A DNA stretch of 57,700 nucleotides from Clostridium lacusfryxellense (GTDB lineage Bacteria; Bacillota; Clostridia; Clostridiales; Clostridiaceae): contig NZ_JAHLEB010000031.1 in assembly GCF_018861735.1 (NCBI RefSeq), forward strand, positions 1 through 57,700. Direction: 5' to 3'. The translations under genes and the position numbers were made by a program. This document shows, piece by piece, positions 47,673 to 56,501 of this stretch (its first letter is position 1; every line of letters starts with the position of its first letter). The notes under the pieces were generated by a model. The model saw nothing but the letters and a program-made list of their open reading frames with translations. It had not been told where the DNA came from and made no database searches.

Positions 47673-47701
47673 CATTATACACTTAAAAGTGTATAATGCA
47701 A
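47673..47701 (-). promoter_or_regulatory. Promoter of the csoR-copA operon, within a perfect inverted repeat
   Basis: The minus strand has TTGCAT (47696-47701), 16 bases, then TATAAT (47674-47679). The region 47673-47698 is also a perfect 12+2+12 inverted repeat (CATTATACACTT), which may be a second operator or the terminator of the gene ending at 47716. Confidence 0.65.
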
Positions 47702-47715
47702 GAGAGTTCAATTTG

Positions 47716-48423
47716 CTATTTTAATTTAAACCTTTTAACTATTTGATCATATTTACTTTCCATATTATCTTTTCCAGCTTTCTCTAATTTAAACCCAGAA
47801 CCTTCAAGTTTTTTAACATCTAACCCTGCTTTAATTAGCGGTTCCGCCTTAAGTGCAAATTCCATATCCTCCTCTGTCGCTCCTAAAACCTCTGCAAAGT
47901 GTACTGCATAACCATCTCCAAGCATTATCATATAATGCTTCTCATCTTTAATATATGCAACTAACTTTTTATCTTGCTTTAAAAGTCTTCTTAGTGCATC
48001 TTCTGAACCATTTGAGACTTCTTTTTTGTCACTTACGTTGTAGATTTTAATTAAACGATTAGGTAAATCTACTCCATCTTCTTTCGCTGCTGGTTCATAT
48101 AACCACTCATTTTTATCTAATTTGCTTACATCTACTCCAGCCTTTATAAGTGGATCCGCAAGCATTACCATAGCAAAATCCGCCTTATTTGCTGATGTAT
48201 CCTTAGTCCACTCAAATTTTTCTCCAGTGGGAAGTTTAAATCCCCAATGCTGTAGTGCCTTATGGAATCCTTTATTATTAGGATATGTCTTAACAATAAC
48301 ATTAAAAGCTTTAAGAGCATTATCACCATCTTTAGTTCCTGTTACCGTTCTTGAACATCCTGCAAATGACAATACTAATATAGACGACAAAAGTATAGCT
48401 ACTAACTTCTTAGTTTTTTTCAT
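47716..48423 (-). CDS. Lipoprotein with an internal repeat, function unknown
   Basis: The 235-residue protein has a lipoprotein signal ending LSFAGC (C23). The mature part contains two related segments, ADFAMVMLADPLIKAGVDVS (about 81-110) and MEFALKAEPLIKAGLDVKKL (about 187-215). Each ends in a Lys-Leu-x-x-x-x-(W/F) element, so the fold probably arose by duplication. It is anchored to the outer membrane face and may bind a ligand. I do not recognise the family. A link to copper is not implied: the next gene has its own promoter. Confidence 0.65.
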   Translation of the reverse strand: MKKTKKLVAILLSSILVLSFAGCSRTVTGTKDGDNALKAFNVIVKTYPNNKGFHKALQHWGFKLPTGEKFEWTKDTSANKADFAMVMLADPLIKAGVDVSKLDKNEWLYEPAAKEDGVDLPNRLIKIYNVSDKKEVSNGSEDALRRLLKQDKKLVAYIKDEKHYMIMLGDGYAVHFAEVLGATEEDMEFALKAEPLIKAGLDVKKLEGSGFKLEKAGKDNMESKYDQIVKRFKLK

Positions 48424-48752
48424 ATAATTACAACCCCCTGAATGTGTTTCTTAATATCTACTTATATAATAAATAAACCTTATGAAGATTGTATGAAGAT
48501 ATATATTTTTTTATTTATTTTAAAACTTTACTTCAATCTGTGTTCACACTTAAAATATCATCGAATATATTAAAGTACAGATACAACTTAATTGAATTAG
48601 CACGCAAAAGGAATTCATCACTTATATATCGTGTTTATATTGCAAGCCAACTCCGATACTTAAGTAAAAGTGTATATTTATCACTAAAGTTGTTATTTAG
48701 TTTTTTTAGTGTACTTTTAAACTTTTACTTATCAAATAAGGAGGTTCTTAAT

Positions 48753-48983
48753 ATGAGTCATAGACATAGAGATTGTTGTTGTGAGCCTAGGTGTAAACCT
48801 GTTAGTTGTTGTCAGCCTACTTGTGGAAACAGCTGTGGAAGTGGATTTGGCGGCGGTTTCGGCGGTTGCGGTGGTGGAAGTGGTATCTGGATAATTCTTT
48901 TACTATTAGGCGTTGGTGGTTTTGGCGGAGGTCGTGGTTGTGGACGTGGATGCGGCGGCGGCGGTTTCGGAGGCTTATTTTAA
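48753..48983 (+). CDS. Cys/Gly-rich small protein, spore-coat-like
   Basis: The ATG at 48753-48755 lies eight bases after a perfect AAGGAGG; a longer frame upstream lacks a ribosome site. The 76-residue product has a Cys/His-rich start (MSHRHRDCCCEPRCKPVSCC), Gly runs with aromatic residues, one short hydrophobic stretch (IWIILLLLGV), and ends in GRGCGGGGFGGLF. This composition resembles cross-linked spore-coat or YjcZ/Gly-rich membrane peptides. The gap 48424-48752 has no gene. Confidence 0.6.
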   Translation: MSHRHRDCCCEPRCKPVSCCQPTCGNSCGSGFGGGFGGCGGGSGIWIILLLLGVGGFGGGRGCGRGCGGGGFGGLF

Positions 48984-48994
48984 TTAATTAAATA

Positions 48995-49032
48995 AGGCGC
49001 TTCTAATAATATTATTAGAAGCGCCTCTTTTT
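48995..49032. terminator. Bidirectional terminator
   Basis: A perfect 16-bp hairpin (48995-49010 with 49011-49026, AGGCGCTTCTAATAAT) with T7-rich flank lies between the plus-strand Cys/Gly-rich gene and the convergent ABC-F gene. Confidence 0.9.
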
Positions 49033-50648
49033 TATTTGTACATAAGGTCTAGTTCTTTTTGGATCTCATCATTTTCTATAAATTCTTCATAACCCATTTG
49101 TTTATCCATTATTCCCTTAGGAGTAATTTCTATTATTCTATTTGCAACAGTTGCAATTAGCTGAGAATCATGTGATGTTAATAACATTGTTCCAGTATAG
49201 CTAGTTAATCCATTGTTTAAAGCAGTAATTGACTCTAAGTCTAAATGATTAGTAGGCTCATCAAAAATTAGTACATTAGCACTACTAAGCATCATCTTAG
49301 AAAGCATACATCTAACTTTTTCTCCACCAGATAATACACTAGCTTTTTTAAGCGCTTCTTCTCCTGAGAAAAGCATTCTGCCTAAAAAACCTCTAATGAA
49401 GCTTTCAGCCTTATCATCTGAATATTGACGAAGCCAATCAACAAGTGTATCCTCTACTCCATAAAAATATTCTGTGTTATCCTTTGGAAGGTAGGCTTTT
49501 GAAGTAGTAACTCCCCATTTAATCTCACCACTATCTGGCTCCATCTCACCCATCAATATTTTAAATAACGTAGTTTTAGCTATTTCATTTGCACCTGTGA
49601 AAGCAATTTTATCTCCCTTAGTAACTATAAAAGTTAAATCATCAATAATTTTCACACCATCAATAGTTTTATTTAGACTATCAACTGTTAATAAATCATT
49701 TCCAGCTTCTCTTTCTGGCTTAAATCCGACAAATGGATATTTACGAGAAGATGGTTTTATATCATCTAGTGTTAATTTATCTAATTGCTTTTTACGTGAA
49801 GTAGCCTGTTTTGCCTTTGAAGCATTAGAGCTAAATCTAGCAATAAAGTTTTGAAGTTCTGCAATCTTCTCTTCTTTTTTCTTATTTTGATCTTTAGCCA
49901 TTTGAAGAGCTAGCTGACTAGATTCATACCAAAAATCATAATTTCCAACAAATAATTGAATTTTGCTAAAATCTATATCTGCAACATGAGTACATATTTT
50001 ATTTAAAAAATGTCTGTCATGGGAAACAACAATAACTGTTGACTCAAAGTTTAGCAAGAAACTTTCAAGCCAATTTTTAGATTTAATATCTAAATTATTT
50101 GTAGGCTCATCTAGTAATAGAATATCAGGTTTTCCAAATAAAGTTTGAGCGAGAAGCACTTTAACTTTTTCTGATCCTGTAAGTTCCTTCATTTTTTTAT
50201 TTTGAAGCTCTTCAGTTATTCCAAGTCCCATAAGTAGTGTTGATGCCTCAGATTCAGCTTCCCATCCATTAAGTTCTGCAAATTCGCCTTCTAGTTCTGA
50301 AGCTCTCATACCATCTTCATCTGTAAAATCTGGTTTTGCATATAAATCATCTTTTTCTTTCATTATTTCAAACAGTCTTACATGACCCATCATTACTGTT
50401 TCAAGAACTTGATTTTCATCAAATTCGAAATGATCTTGCTTAAGTACTGCTAGTCTTTCTCCAGGGGTTATAAAAACTTCTCCTGTATTTGCTTCAATTT
50501 CACCTGATAATATTTTAAGAAATGTTGATTTACCAGCGCCGTTAGCGCCAATTAATCCATAACAATTACCGGGCATAAACTTTATATTAACATTATCAAA
50601 TAATTTACGTGCACCATATCTTAAACTTATATTGTTTGAACTAATCAT
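49032..50648 (-). CDS. ABC-F family ATPase (YkpA/YbiT-like)
   Basis: The 538-residue protein has two ATP-binding domains and no membrane part. The first Walker A is GLIGANGAGKSTFLKIL and the first signature is KKMKELTGSEKVKVLLAQTL. The second Walker A is FTGANEIAKTTLFKILMGE (a variant loop) with signature ASVLSGGEKVRCMLSKMMLS. ABC-F proteins act on the ribosome, some relieving stalled translation or giving antibiotic protection. The sequence looks like the housekeeping YkpA branch rather than a resistance factor. GGAGG precedes the ATG. Confidence 0.9.
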   Translation of the reverse strand: MISSNNISLRYGARKLFDNVNIKFMPGNCYGLIGANGAGKSTFLKILSGEIEANTGEVFITPGERLAVLKQDHFEFDENQVLETVMMGHVRLFEIMKEKDDLYAKPDFTDEDGMRASELEGEFAELNGWEAESEASTLLMGLGITEELQNKKMKELTGSEKVKVLLAQTLFGKPDILLLDEPTNNLDIKSKNWLESFLLNFESTVIVVSHDRHFLNKICTHVADIDFSKIQLFVGNYDFWYESSQLALQMAKDQNKKKEEKIAELQNFIARFSSNASKAKQATSRKKQLDKLTLDDIKPSSRKYPFVGFKPEREAGNDLLTVDSLNKTIDGVKIIDDLTFIVTKGDKIAFTGANEIAKTTLFKILMGEMEPDSGEIKWGVTTSKAYLPKDNTEYFYGVEDTLVDWLRQYSDDKAESFIRGFLGRMLFSGEEALKKASVLSGGEKVRCMLSKMMLSSANVLIFDEPTNHLDLESITALNNGLTSYTGTMLLTSHDSQLIATVANRIIEITPKGIMDKQMGYEEFIENDEIQKELDLMYK

Positions 50649-50741
50649 ATATTTATAAATACCTCCATATACTAAGTAATTTCATCTAGTGGAAACCACT
50701 CATCCATTATACCATACTGAATGTAGCTAGGCTAATGTAAT

Positions 50742-51926
50742 TTATTTTTCCTTTTTTGCTCTTCTTTTTTCAAATTGAGGCATTTCTCTATGTGGCGAAA
50801 TCATACCTCTTGCGATATCCATTTGTAATATTTCTATATTAAAATCTTTTTCATAACTTTTGATAAGATCGAGTTCTCTCTCTACTGCTATGGATAATGC
50901 AAGGCCTCGTCTACCCATCCTTGCTGTTCTACCTACCCTATGTAAATAGTCCTTAGAGTTTTCTGGTATATCAAGATTAAATATATGTGTTACTCCAGCT
51001 ATATCAAGCCCTCTAGCTGCTAAATCAGAAGCCACTAAGAGTTGAATTTTACCTTCATTAAAATCCTCAAGAGCCTTTTTTCTATTTTCTTTATCAGAGG
51101 ATCCATGAATGCCCTCTACCTTGAGTCCATGATAACTAAGTTTTGAAGTTGTGATTTCTACTTCATCACTTTTGTTTATAAATATTATTGCTTTTTCAGG
51201 ATTAGTAGCACTTATAAGTTTCCTTAGTAGCGTAAGTTTATCTCTTTGCTCAACTACAAAATATATATGCTCTATATTAGGGTTTACAACACTTTTATCT
51301 CCCACTTTAATAATCTCTGGGTCCTTCATTAAAGTTTTAGCAATCTCTACAACCTTAAGTGAAATCGTAGCTGAGAATATCATAATTTGTCTATCTCTAA
51401 GTGTAGTTTTTATTATTGATTTTACACCCTCTATATTATCCTCATCTATCATTCTATCGCCTTCATCTATTACTATTGTTTTAACGAAGTGAGATTTTAG
51501 TTTCTTCATAGTAATGAGTTCTAAAATTCTTCCAGCAGATCCCACTACTATATGTGGTTTTTCCTTTAGGGATTCTAGCTGCCTTTTAATATTAACATTT
51601 CCTATTATACTTGTAGACTTTACGTTGCTACCAGAGTTTGCCGATAACAATTCTATCTGCTTATGTATCTGCATTGCAAGCTCGTGCGTAGGCGCAAGTA
51701 TTATTGCTTGAATATCCTTTGATGTTACGTCTATCTTTTGGAATATTGGCAATAAGTAAGCTAATGTTTTACCTGTACCTGTTTCTGATTCTCCTATAAT
51801 GTCAAGTCCCGCAAGTCCTATTGGTATAGCCTTTTCTTGAATTTCTGTAGGGCTTTCAATTCCTTGCTTAATAAGACCTTCAATAAGGTTCTCTTTTAAT
51901 CCTAGTTCATTAAATAATTTCTCCAT
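50742..51926 (-). CDS. DEAD-box RNA helicase
   Basis: The 394-residue protein has the Q motif GIESPTEIQEKAIPIGLAGL, motif I ESETGTGKT, motif Ia APTHELAMQ, motif III SATIS and motif VI HRVGRTARMGRRG. Motif II reads VIDEGDRMID: DEGD in place of DEAD, an unusual but tolerated change. It unwinds short RNA duplexes, for example in ribosome assembly or cold adaptation. It follows recQ by 15 bases and is in the same operon. Confidence 0.9.
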   Translation of the reverse strand: MEKLFNELGLKENLIEGLIKQGIESPTEIQEKAIPIGLAGLDIIGESETGTGKTLAYLLPIFQKIDVTSKDIQAIILAPTHELAMQIHKQIELLSANSGSNVKSTSIIGNVNIKRQLESLKEKPHIVVGSAGRILELITMKKLKSHFVKTIVIDEGDRMIDEDNIEGVKSIIKTTLRDRQIMIFSATISLKVVEIAKTLMKDPEIIKVGDKSVVNPNIEHIYFVVEQRDKLTLLRKLISATNPEKAIIFINKSDEVEITTSKLSYHGLKVEGIHGSSDKENRKKALEDFNEGKIQLLVASDLAARGLDIAGVTHIFNLDIPENSKDYLHRVGRTARMGRRGLALSIAVERELDLIKSYEKDFNIEILQMDIARGMISPHREMPQFEKRRAKKEK

Positions 51927-51941
51927 GTTTTCTCCTTTATT

Positions 51942-54107
51942 CTAAGAAATTCTAGTATTAGCATATTTAAAAATAGTTGCTTTTATAGCTAGATAATCTA
52001 TTTCTTCTGGTAATGCTTCTTTAATAGGTCTCAGTTTTGAGGCTCCTATTTTCTCTATAACTTCAATAATAAGCGCTTCATGATCTTTGGGAATAAAATC
52101 ATCTAAATTAACATCAAAACCCTCAGAAGCACATTTAAATATATGTTCCTGAACCGTGAGGCTTTTAAGTTGTCTCTCACTGATTATTTCCTCAATGCTT
52201 TTGCCTTCTTTATACATATTATATGTAATAATATAACTAGGCACCTTATCATTGTTTTTAGAATCTTGTTCTACTGCCACTTCCGTTTTATCGTCCCCTT
52301 CATTATATAGTATTTCTTCCTTAAGTTCTATATTGTTTTCCTTCATATACTTTTTAATAGCCGAAATAAATTCCTCTCCATACTTATTAAGCTTAGATTC
52401 TCCAACACCTTTGATATTGAGCATTTCTTTCTCATTTACTGGAAAATACTCGCTCATCTCCCTTAATGCACTATCCGCAAACACAATATATGGTGGAACT
52501 TTTTCTCTCTCAGATATTTCTTTTCTAAGCGATCTAAGTATTTCAAATAGGCCAGTATCCTTAATAACTTTAGCTTTCTTTTTCTCAACTTTTTGATACA
52601 CTTTTACTTCATTTTTGAGAACTGCAACTGCTTTCTCTTTCAAATGAACAACCGGAAACTGGCCATCTGCAAGGGATAAATATTCTTCTGCTGTAAGCAC
52701 ATTTATAAGATCTCTTATTTCTTTAACAGTATATTGCTTTATTATTCCATATGTTGATAACTTATCAAATCCAAGCTCCAAAACTTTTTTATTCTTAGAT
52801 CCTCTGAGCACTTCTGCAATTAGTGAAGTACCGTATCTCTCTTTCATCCTAAATATACAAGAAAATATCTTTTGTGCTTCAATAGTTATATCTACAAGTT
52901 CACTTTCATCATTGCAGGTGCTACAATTATCACATTTATCTATTACATTTTCTTCACCAAAATACTCTAAAATAAATTTTCTAAGACATCTAGTAGTATG
53001 TGAATAATCCACCATTGCCTGAAGTTTCTTATATTCATTTACCTTTCTTTCGGGGATTGCGCCACTTTGCTCTATAAAGAATTTTTGGAGCAAAACGTCT
53101 GCTGCTGAAAATAATAATACACATTCGCTAGGTTCGCCATCCCTACCTCCACGCCCAGCTTCTTGATAATAAGCCTCCATGCTTTTAGTCAAATTATAAT
53201 GAATTACGTATCTAACATTTGACTTATCTATTCCCATTCCAAATGCGTTTGTAGCTATAATAATATTTATATCATCAAACAAGAATTTCTCTTGGTTTTG
53301 TTTTCTTTCTTCATCATTAAGCCCCGCATGGTATTTACCTACATTATATCCCTTTTTATGTAGAAGTTCATAAAGATTGTTCGTTTCCTTCCTTGTAGCC
53401 GTGTATATTATTCCTACTTTATCTTTATTATCTTGAATATATTTTAAAACAAAATCTCTTTTGTTCTCTCCGCGAATAACGGTAAAACTTAAATTTTCTC
53501 TATTAAAGCCAGTCACATAAACATCTGGCTCTCTTAATTTTAGTAACTTTATAACGTCAGTTCTTACTTCCTGCGTTGCAGTAGCAGTAAATGCTGCTAT
53601 AATTGGCCTAGTCCGTAATTTATCTATTAAAATAGAAATTGCTGCATAACTAGGTCTAAAATCATGTCCCCATTGAGATACACAATGTGCTTCATCCACT
53701 GCCAATAGCGATATTTCTAATCTATTTAGCATGTTGCAGAAAAAGTCTGATTCTAGCCTCTCTGGTGCAACATAAAGAAGCTTAAACTCCCCTGAAGATA
53801 CCTTATCAATTCTATCATTAACCTCATTAATACTGAGTGAGCTATTTATATATGTTGCAGCTATTCCTATACTATTTAATGTATCTACTTGATCCTTCAT
53901 AAGGGATATAAGTGGTGATACAACAAGCGTTACCCCACTAAGCATTAGAGCAGGTATTTGATAACACACAGATTTTCCAGCTCCTGTAGGCATTACAGCA
54001 AAGGTATCATGTCCACTCATAATACTCTCTATTACACTTCCTTGTCCTTTTCTAAAATCATCATATCCATAATACTTCTTTAATTTTTCTTGTGCTTCAC
54101 GCAACAT
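51942..54107 (-). CDS. recQ: ATP-dependent DNA helicase RecQ
   Basis: This 3'-5' DNA helicase works in recombination and fork repair. The 721-residue protein has the helicase core (Walker A AVMPTGAGKSVCYQIPALML, DEAH box LAVDEAHCVSQWGHDFRPSY, motif VI YQEAGRGGRDGEPSECVLLF), a zinc-binding RQC domain (CLRKFILEYF...CDNCSTCND) and an HRDC domain. It ends in an additional C-terminal segment with a helix-turn-helix look (SLTVQEHIFKCASEGFDVNL) seen in many Firmicute RecQ proteins. GAGAGG precedes the ATG. Confidence 0.95.
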   Translation of the reverse strand: MLREAQEKLKKYYGYDDFRKGQGSVIESIMSGHDTFAVMPTGAGKSVCYQIPALMLSGVTLVVSPLISLMKDQVDTLNSIGIAATYINSSLSINEVNDRIDKVSSGEFKLLYVAPERLESDFFCNMLNRLEISLLAVDEAHCVSQWGHDFRPSYAAISILIDKLRTRPIIAAFTATATQEVRTDVIKLLKLREPDVYVTGFNRENLSFTVIRGENKRDFVLKYIQDNKDKVGIIYTATRKETNNLYELLHKKGYNVGKYHAGLNDEERKQNQEKFLFDDINIIIATNAFGMGIDKSNVRYVIHYNLTKSMEAYYQEAGRGGRDGEPSECVLLFSAADVLLQKFFIEQSGAIPERKVNEYKKLQAMVDYSHTTRCLRKFILEYFGEENVIDKCDNCSTCNDESELVDITIEAQKIFSCIFRMKERYGTSLIAEVLRGSKNKKVLELGFDKLSTYGIIKQYTVKEIRDLINVLTAEEYLSLADGQFPVVHLKEKAVAVLKNEVKVYQKVEKKKAKVIKDTGLFEILRSLRKEISEREKVPPYIVFADSALREMSEYFPVNEKEMLNIKGVGESKLNKYGEEFISAIKKYMKENNIELKEEILYNEGDDKTEVAVEQDSKNNDKVPSYIITYNMYKEGKSIEEIISERQLKSLTVQEHIFKCASEGFDVNLDDFIPKDHEALIIEVIEKIGASKLRPIKEALPEEIDYLAIKATIFKYANTRIS

Positions 54108-54299
54108 ATATTTCTTCCTCTCATCCGTAATAATTACTTATAATAGTATAACATTATTTTAAAATATTTGTACCTTTATAACACGAAGTTCATATTTGTT
54201 TAAAATTGAGAATATTTCATCTTATAACTTAGGAAAAGATGTGTCATTATTTATTTTCGTCAACTTTATAAGATTTAAATCATAGCAATTATAAAAAAA

Positions 54300-54331
54300 A
54301 TAGATATACTATTTTAAAATAGTATATCTAT
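54300..54331 (-). terminator. Terminator of the two-component operon
   Basis: A perfect 16-bp AT-rich stem (54300-54315 with 54316-54331, TAGATATACTATTTT) is followed by eight T on the minus strand, 12 bases after the stop at 54344. Confidence 0.8.
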
Positions 54332-54343
54332 GAAAACATAAAA

Positions 54344-54727
54344 CTAATGAATTTTTAATTCTAGTACATCTTCAGCTATTCCTATAACCTCATTAAAATA
54401 AAAAGGTTTAGTAATATATTTGTCACATAAAACTTCAAACCCTCTGTCTCTGTCATCTTTTTGTCCTCTTGCTGTTAACAATACTATATATATATTAATC
54501 AGCTTTAATTCTTTTTTTACTACGTTACATACCTCATATCCATTTATTGTAGGCATCATTATATCTAAAAATACCAAATTCGGTCTCTCGCTTTCAATTA
54601 AATCTAAAGCTTGCTTTCCATCACTTGCCAGAAGTATTTCTACTCCTATTTCTTTAAAATCTTCAAGTATCTCCTCAAGTAATAATCTATTGTTAACTTC
54701 ATCATCTACTATTAATATCTTTTTCAT
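54344..54727 (-). CDS. Single-domain response regulator (CheY-like)
   Basis: The 127-residue receiver domain has the acidic pair in VDDEVNNR, the phosphorylated D55 in LVFLDIMMPTINGY, the Thr in LLTARGQKDD and Lys in DKYITKPFY. It lacks an output domain, so it acts by protein contact or as a phosphate sink. It lies 24 bases after the LytTR regulator and closes the operon. GAGAGG precedes the ATG. Confidence 0.9.
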   Translation of the reverse strand: MKKILIVDDEVNNRLLLEEILEDFKEIGVEILLASDGKQALDLIESERPNLVFLDIMMPTINGYEVCNVVKKELKLINIYIVLLTARGQKDDRDRGFEVLCDKYITKPFYFNEVIGIAEDVLELKIH

Positions 54728-54751
54728 TTATACCTCTCTATCCTTCTAAAA

Positions 54752-55486
54752 TCACATATTAAGTATTTTTTTAAAATCCTTAACATAATGTCTGCTTACA
54801 GGGACCTCCTCTTTTAATCCTTCTATTTGCAATACAAAAGTACTGTTAAACCACGGAACTATTTTATAAATTCTATCTAAATTAACTAAATAACTTTTAT
54901 GACTCCTAAAAAAATTATGATTTATAAGTTTATTGGCTAATTGATTTAGCGTGTCATGTGTTGTGAACGTAGCCTCTTTAGCAAAAACAAACACCTCTTT
55001 ATTTAATACAGTGCAATATAATATATCCTGTGGGTGTACAAGATATATGCACTCATCTTTCCAAAGTGGTATCTTTATCATACCTTCAATAGATTTTTCT
55101 TTTAGAAGTGCGTTTTTATTATTACTGTATTTTTCATTTATTTTATCCATAGTAAGATCTAGCCTTTTCTCTGAAAAAGGTTTTAAAACATAATCTATAG
55201 CATTCATTTCAAATGCCCTTATAGCATACTTATCAAATACTGTTGCAAATACAATATTCACTTGAAAATCAAGTTTGTTTATCTCTTTTGCCAAAGTAAA
55301 CCCATCAATTTCCGGCATTTTCACATCAAGAAAGACGATTTCGGGTTCGGATTTTTTTATAAATTCTAAAGCTGCTAAAGGACTTTCATACTTACCTATA
55401 ATTTCTATTTCACTGTTTTTACTTAAAATAAAACTCAATTCGTCTAAAGCCAATTTTTCATCATCTACTAGAACTACTCTTAGCAT
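54752..55486 (-). CDS. LytTR-family response regulator
   Basis: The 244-residue protein has an N-terminal receiver (VDDEKLALDE; phospho-Asp D54 in VFLDVKMPEIDGF; Lys in VLKPFSEK) and a C-terminal LytTR DNA-binding domain from about residue 140 (ILYCTVLNKEVFVFAKEATF, FFRSHKSYLVNLDRI, VPVSRHYVKDFKKIL). LytTR regulators control autolysis, competence or surface genes. The ATG at 55484-55486 follows GGGCGGGG; a longer frame to 55501 includes that site. The partner is the upstream kinase. Confidence 0.9.
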   Translation of the reverse strand: MLRVVLVDDEKLALDELSFILSKNSEIEIIGKYESPLAALEFIKKSEPEIVFLDVKMPEIDGFTLAKEINKLDFQVNIVFATVFDKYAIRAFEMNAIDYVLKPFSEKRLDLTMDKINEKYSNNKNALLKEKSIEGMIKIPLWKDECIYLVHPQDILYCTVLNKEVFVFAKEATFTTHDTLNQLANKLINHNFFRSHKSYLVNLDRIYKIVPWFNSTFVLQIEGLKEEVPVSRHYVKDFKKILNM

Positions 55487-55516
55487 ATACACCCCGCCCA
55501 TACTTAAATTTAATTA

Positions 55517-56188
55517 TTAAATTAATTTTATATTTTTTATTGGTATACTTATAGTTATATATGTACCAATTTGTGATTTGCTAATCACTTCCAAATTCCC
55601 CTTATATAAATCCTCATATTGACCCTTTGAAATTGAAAGAGATCCAAAATTATCGCTTAGCATCTTCATTGTTTTCTCATCTTCCATACCAACACCATCA
55701 TCTTTAATCTCTATAACTATCTTTTCTCTGTCACTGATAACTATTAATGTTATTGTTCCACCTATTGCCTTTTTTAAGATTCCATGGTTAACCGCGTTGT
55801 CTATTAAATTATATAATGAGTTTTTTGGTATTAAAAAATTCAAGTCCTTCTCTATAATGTAATTGACATTTAACCTTGTTCCAAATCTAACTTTTTGAAT
55901 ATACAAATATGATTTTATGTGATCTATTTCTTCATTCAAAAAAACAATTTCATCTGATACATTAAGACTAAATCTTAAATAACTACTAAGTTCTAAAACA
56001 ACATTTCTAGCTTCCTCAGAATTTTCTCTACAAAGTGACAATATACTATTTAGGGTGTTAAAGAGAAAATGTTGATTAATATAAGTTTCAATTTGTTTAC
56101 TTTGGTTTTTTTGATCTTTATTTGTTACTATATCTTTATTTATTACTATATCTTTATTTATTATAATATCTTCATCTATTAGAATCAA
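55517..56188 (-). CDS. LytS/GHKL-type sensor histidine kinase lacking a membrane domain
   Basis: The 223-residue protein has the HisKA_7/LytS phospho-acceptor H40 in ETYINQHFLFNTLNSILSLC, the N box NSLYNLIDNAVNHGILKKA and the G box IEIKDDGVGMED. The TTG at 56186-56188 has GAAGGAG seven bases upstream, and is preferred to an ATG at 56209 with no ribosome site. Three copies of a six-residue repeat (D-I-x-x-N-K) precede the catalytic part. The membrane sensor normal for this family is absent in this frame; a hydrophobic segment lies in an overlapping frame upstream (56185-56262). Confidence 0.8.
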   Translation of the reverse strand: MILIDEDIIINKDIVINKDIVTNKDQKNQSKQIETYINQHFLFNTLNSILSLCRENSEEARNVVLELSSYLRFSLNVSDEIVFLNEEIDHIKSYLYIQKVRFGTRLNVNYIIEKDLNFLIPKNSLYNLIDNAVNHGILKKAIGGTITLIVISDREKIVIEIKDDGVGMEDEKTMKMLSDNFGSLSISKGQYEDLYKGNLEVISKSQIGTYITISIPIKNIKLI

Positions 56189-56262
56189 TTTTTTTCTCCT
56201 TCTAAACATCCATGCGTTATTATCATTATAATCAACTGTATCGCAATAGAATATTGAATCAT
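56185..56262 (-). CDS. Possible 25-aa membrane leader overlapping the kinase start
   Basis: From ATG 56260-56262 a frame gives MIQYSIAIQLIIMIITHGCL and ends at TGA 56185-56187, overlapping the kinase TTG. The hydrophobic stretch followed by the kinase frame's WMFRRRKK would make a normal membrane anchor if joined by a -1 shift. It is either a coupled leader peptide or the broken 5' end of the kinase gene. No ribosome site is clear. Confidence 0.35.
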   Translation of the reverse strand: MIQYSIAIQLIIMIITHGCLEGEKN

Positions 56263-56501
56263 CCTATTTTTATGTTCTTATATGTATATCGATTGATTTC
56301 CTGGATACCTTAGTAAAAGGTGGTTTTAAATTCTAATAAAGTGTATAAAATATTAATATTAATGTAATTTGCATTAAAAACAGGTAATATAACCAGTTTT
56401 TATACTCTTTACTCATTAACTACTGGACATTTTCAAATTATTAACCTACTATTAATTAAGAGAATTCTATTAATAGTAGAATATAGAGGAGGTTTTTAAT
56501 T

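Noticed and set aside
48489-48752. Extended start for the Cys/Gly-rich gene (164 aa)
   Set aside because: The added part is Leu/Ser/Tyr-rich with no ribosome site, while a perfect RBS stands before the ATG at 48753.
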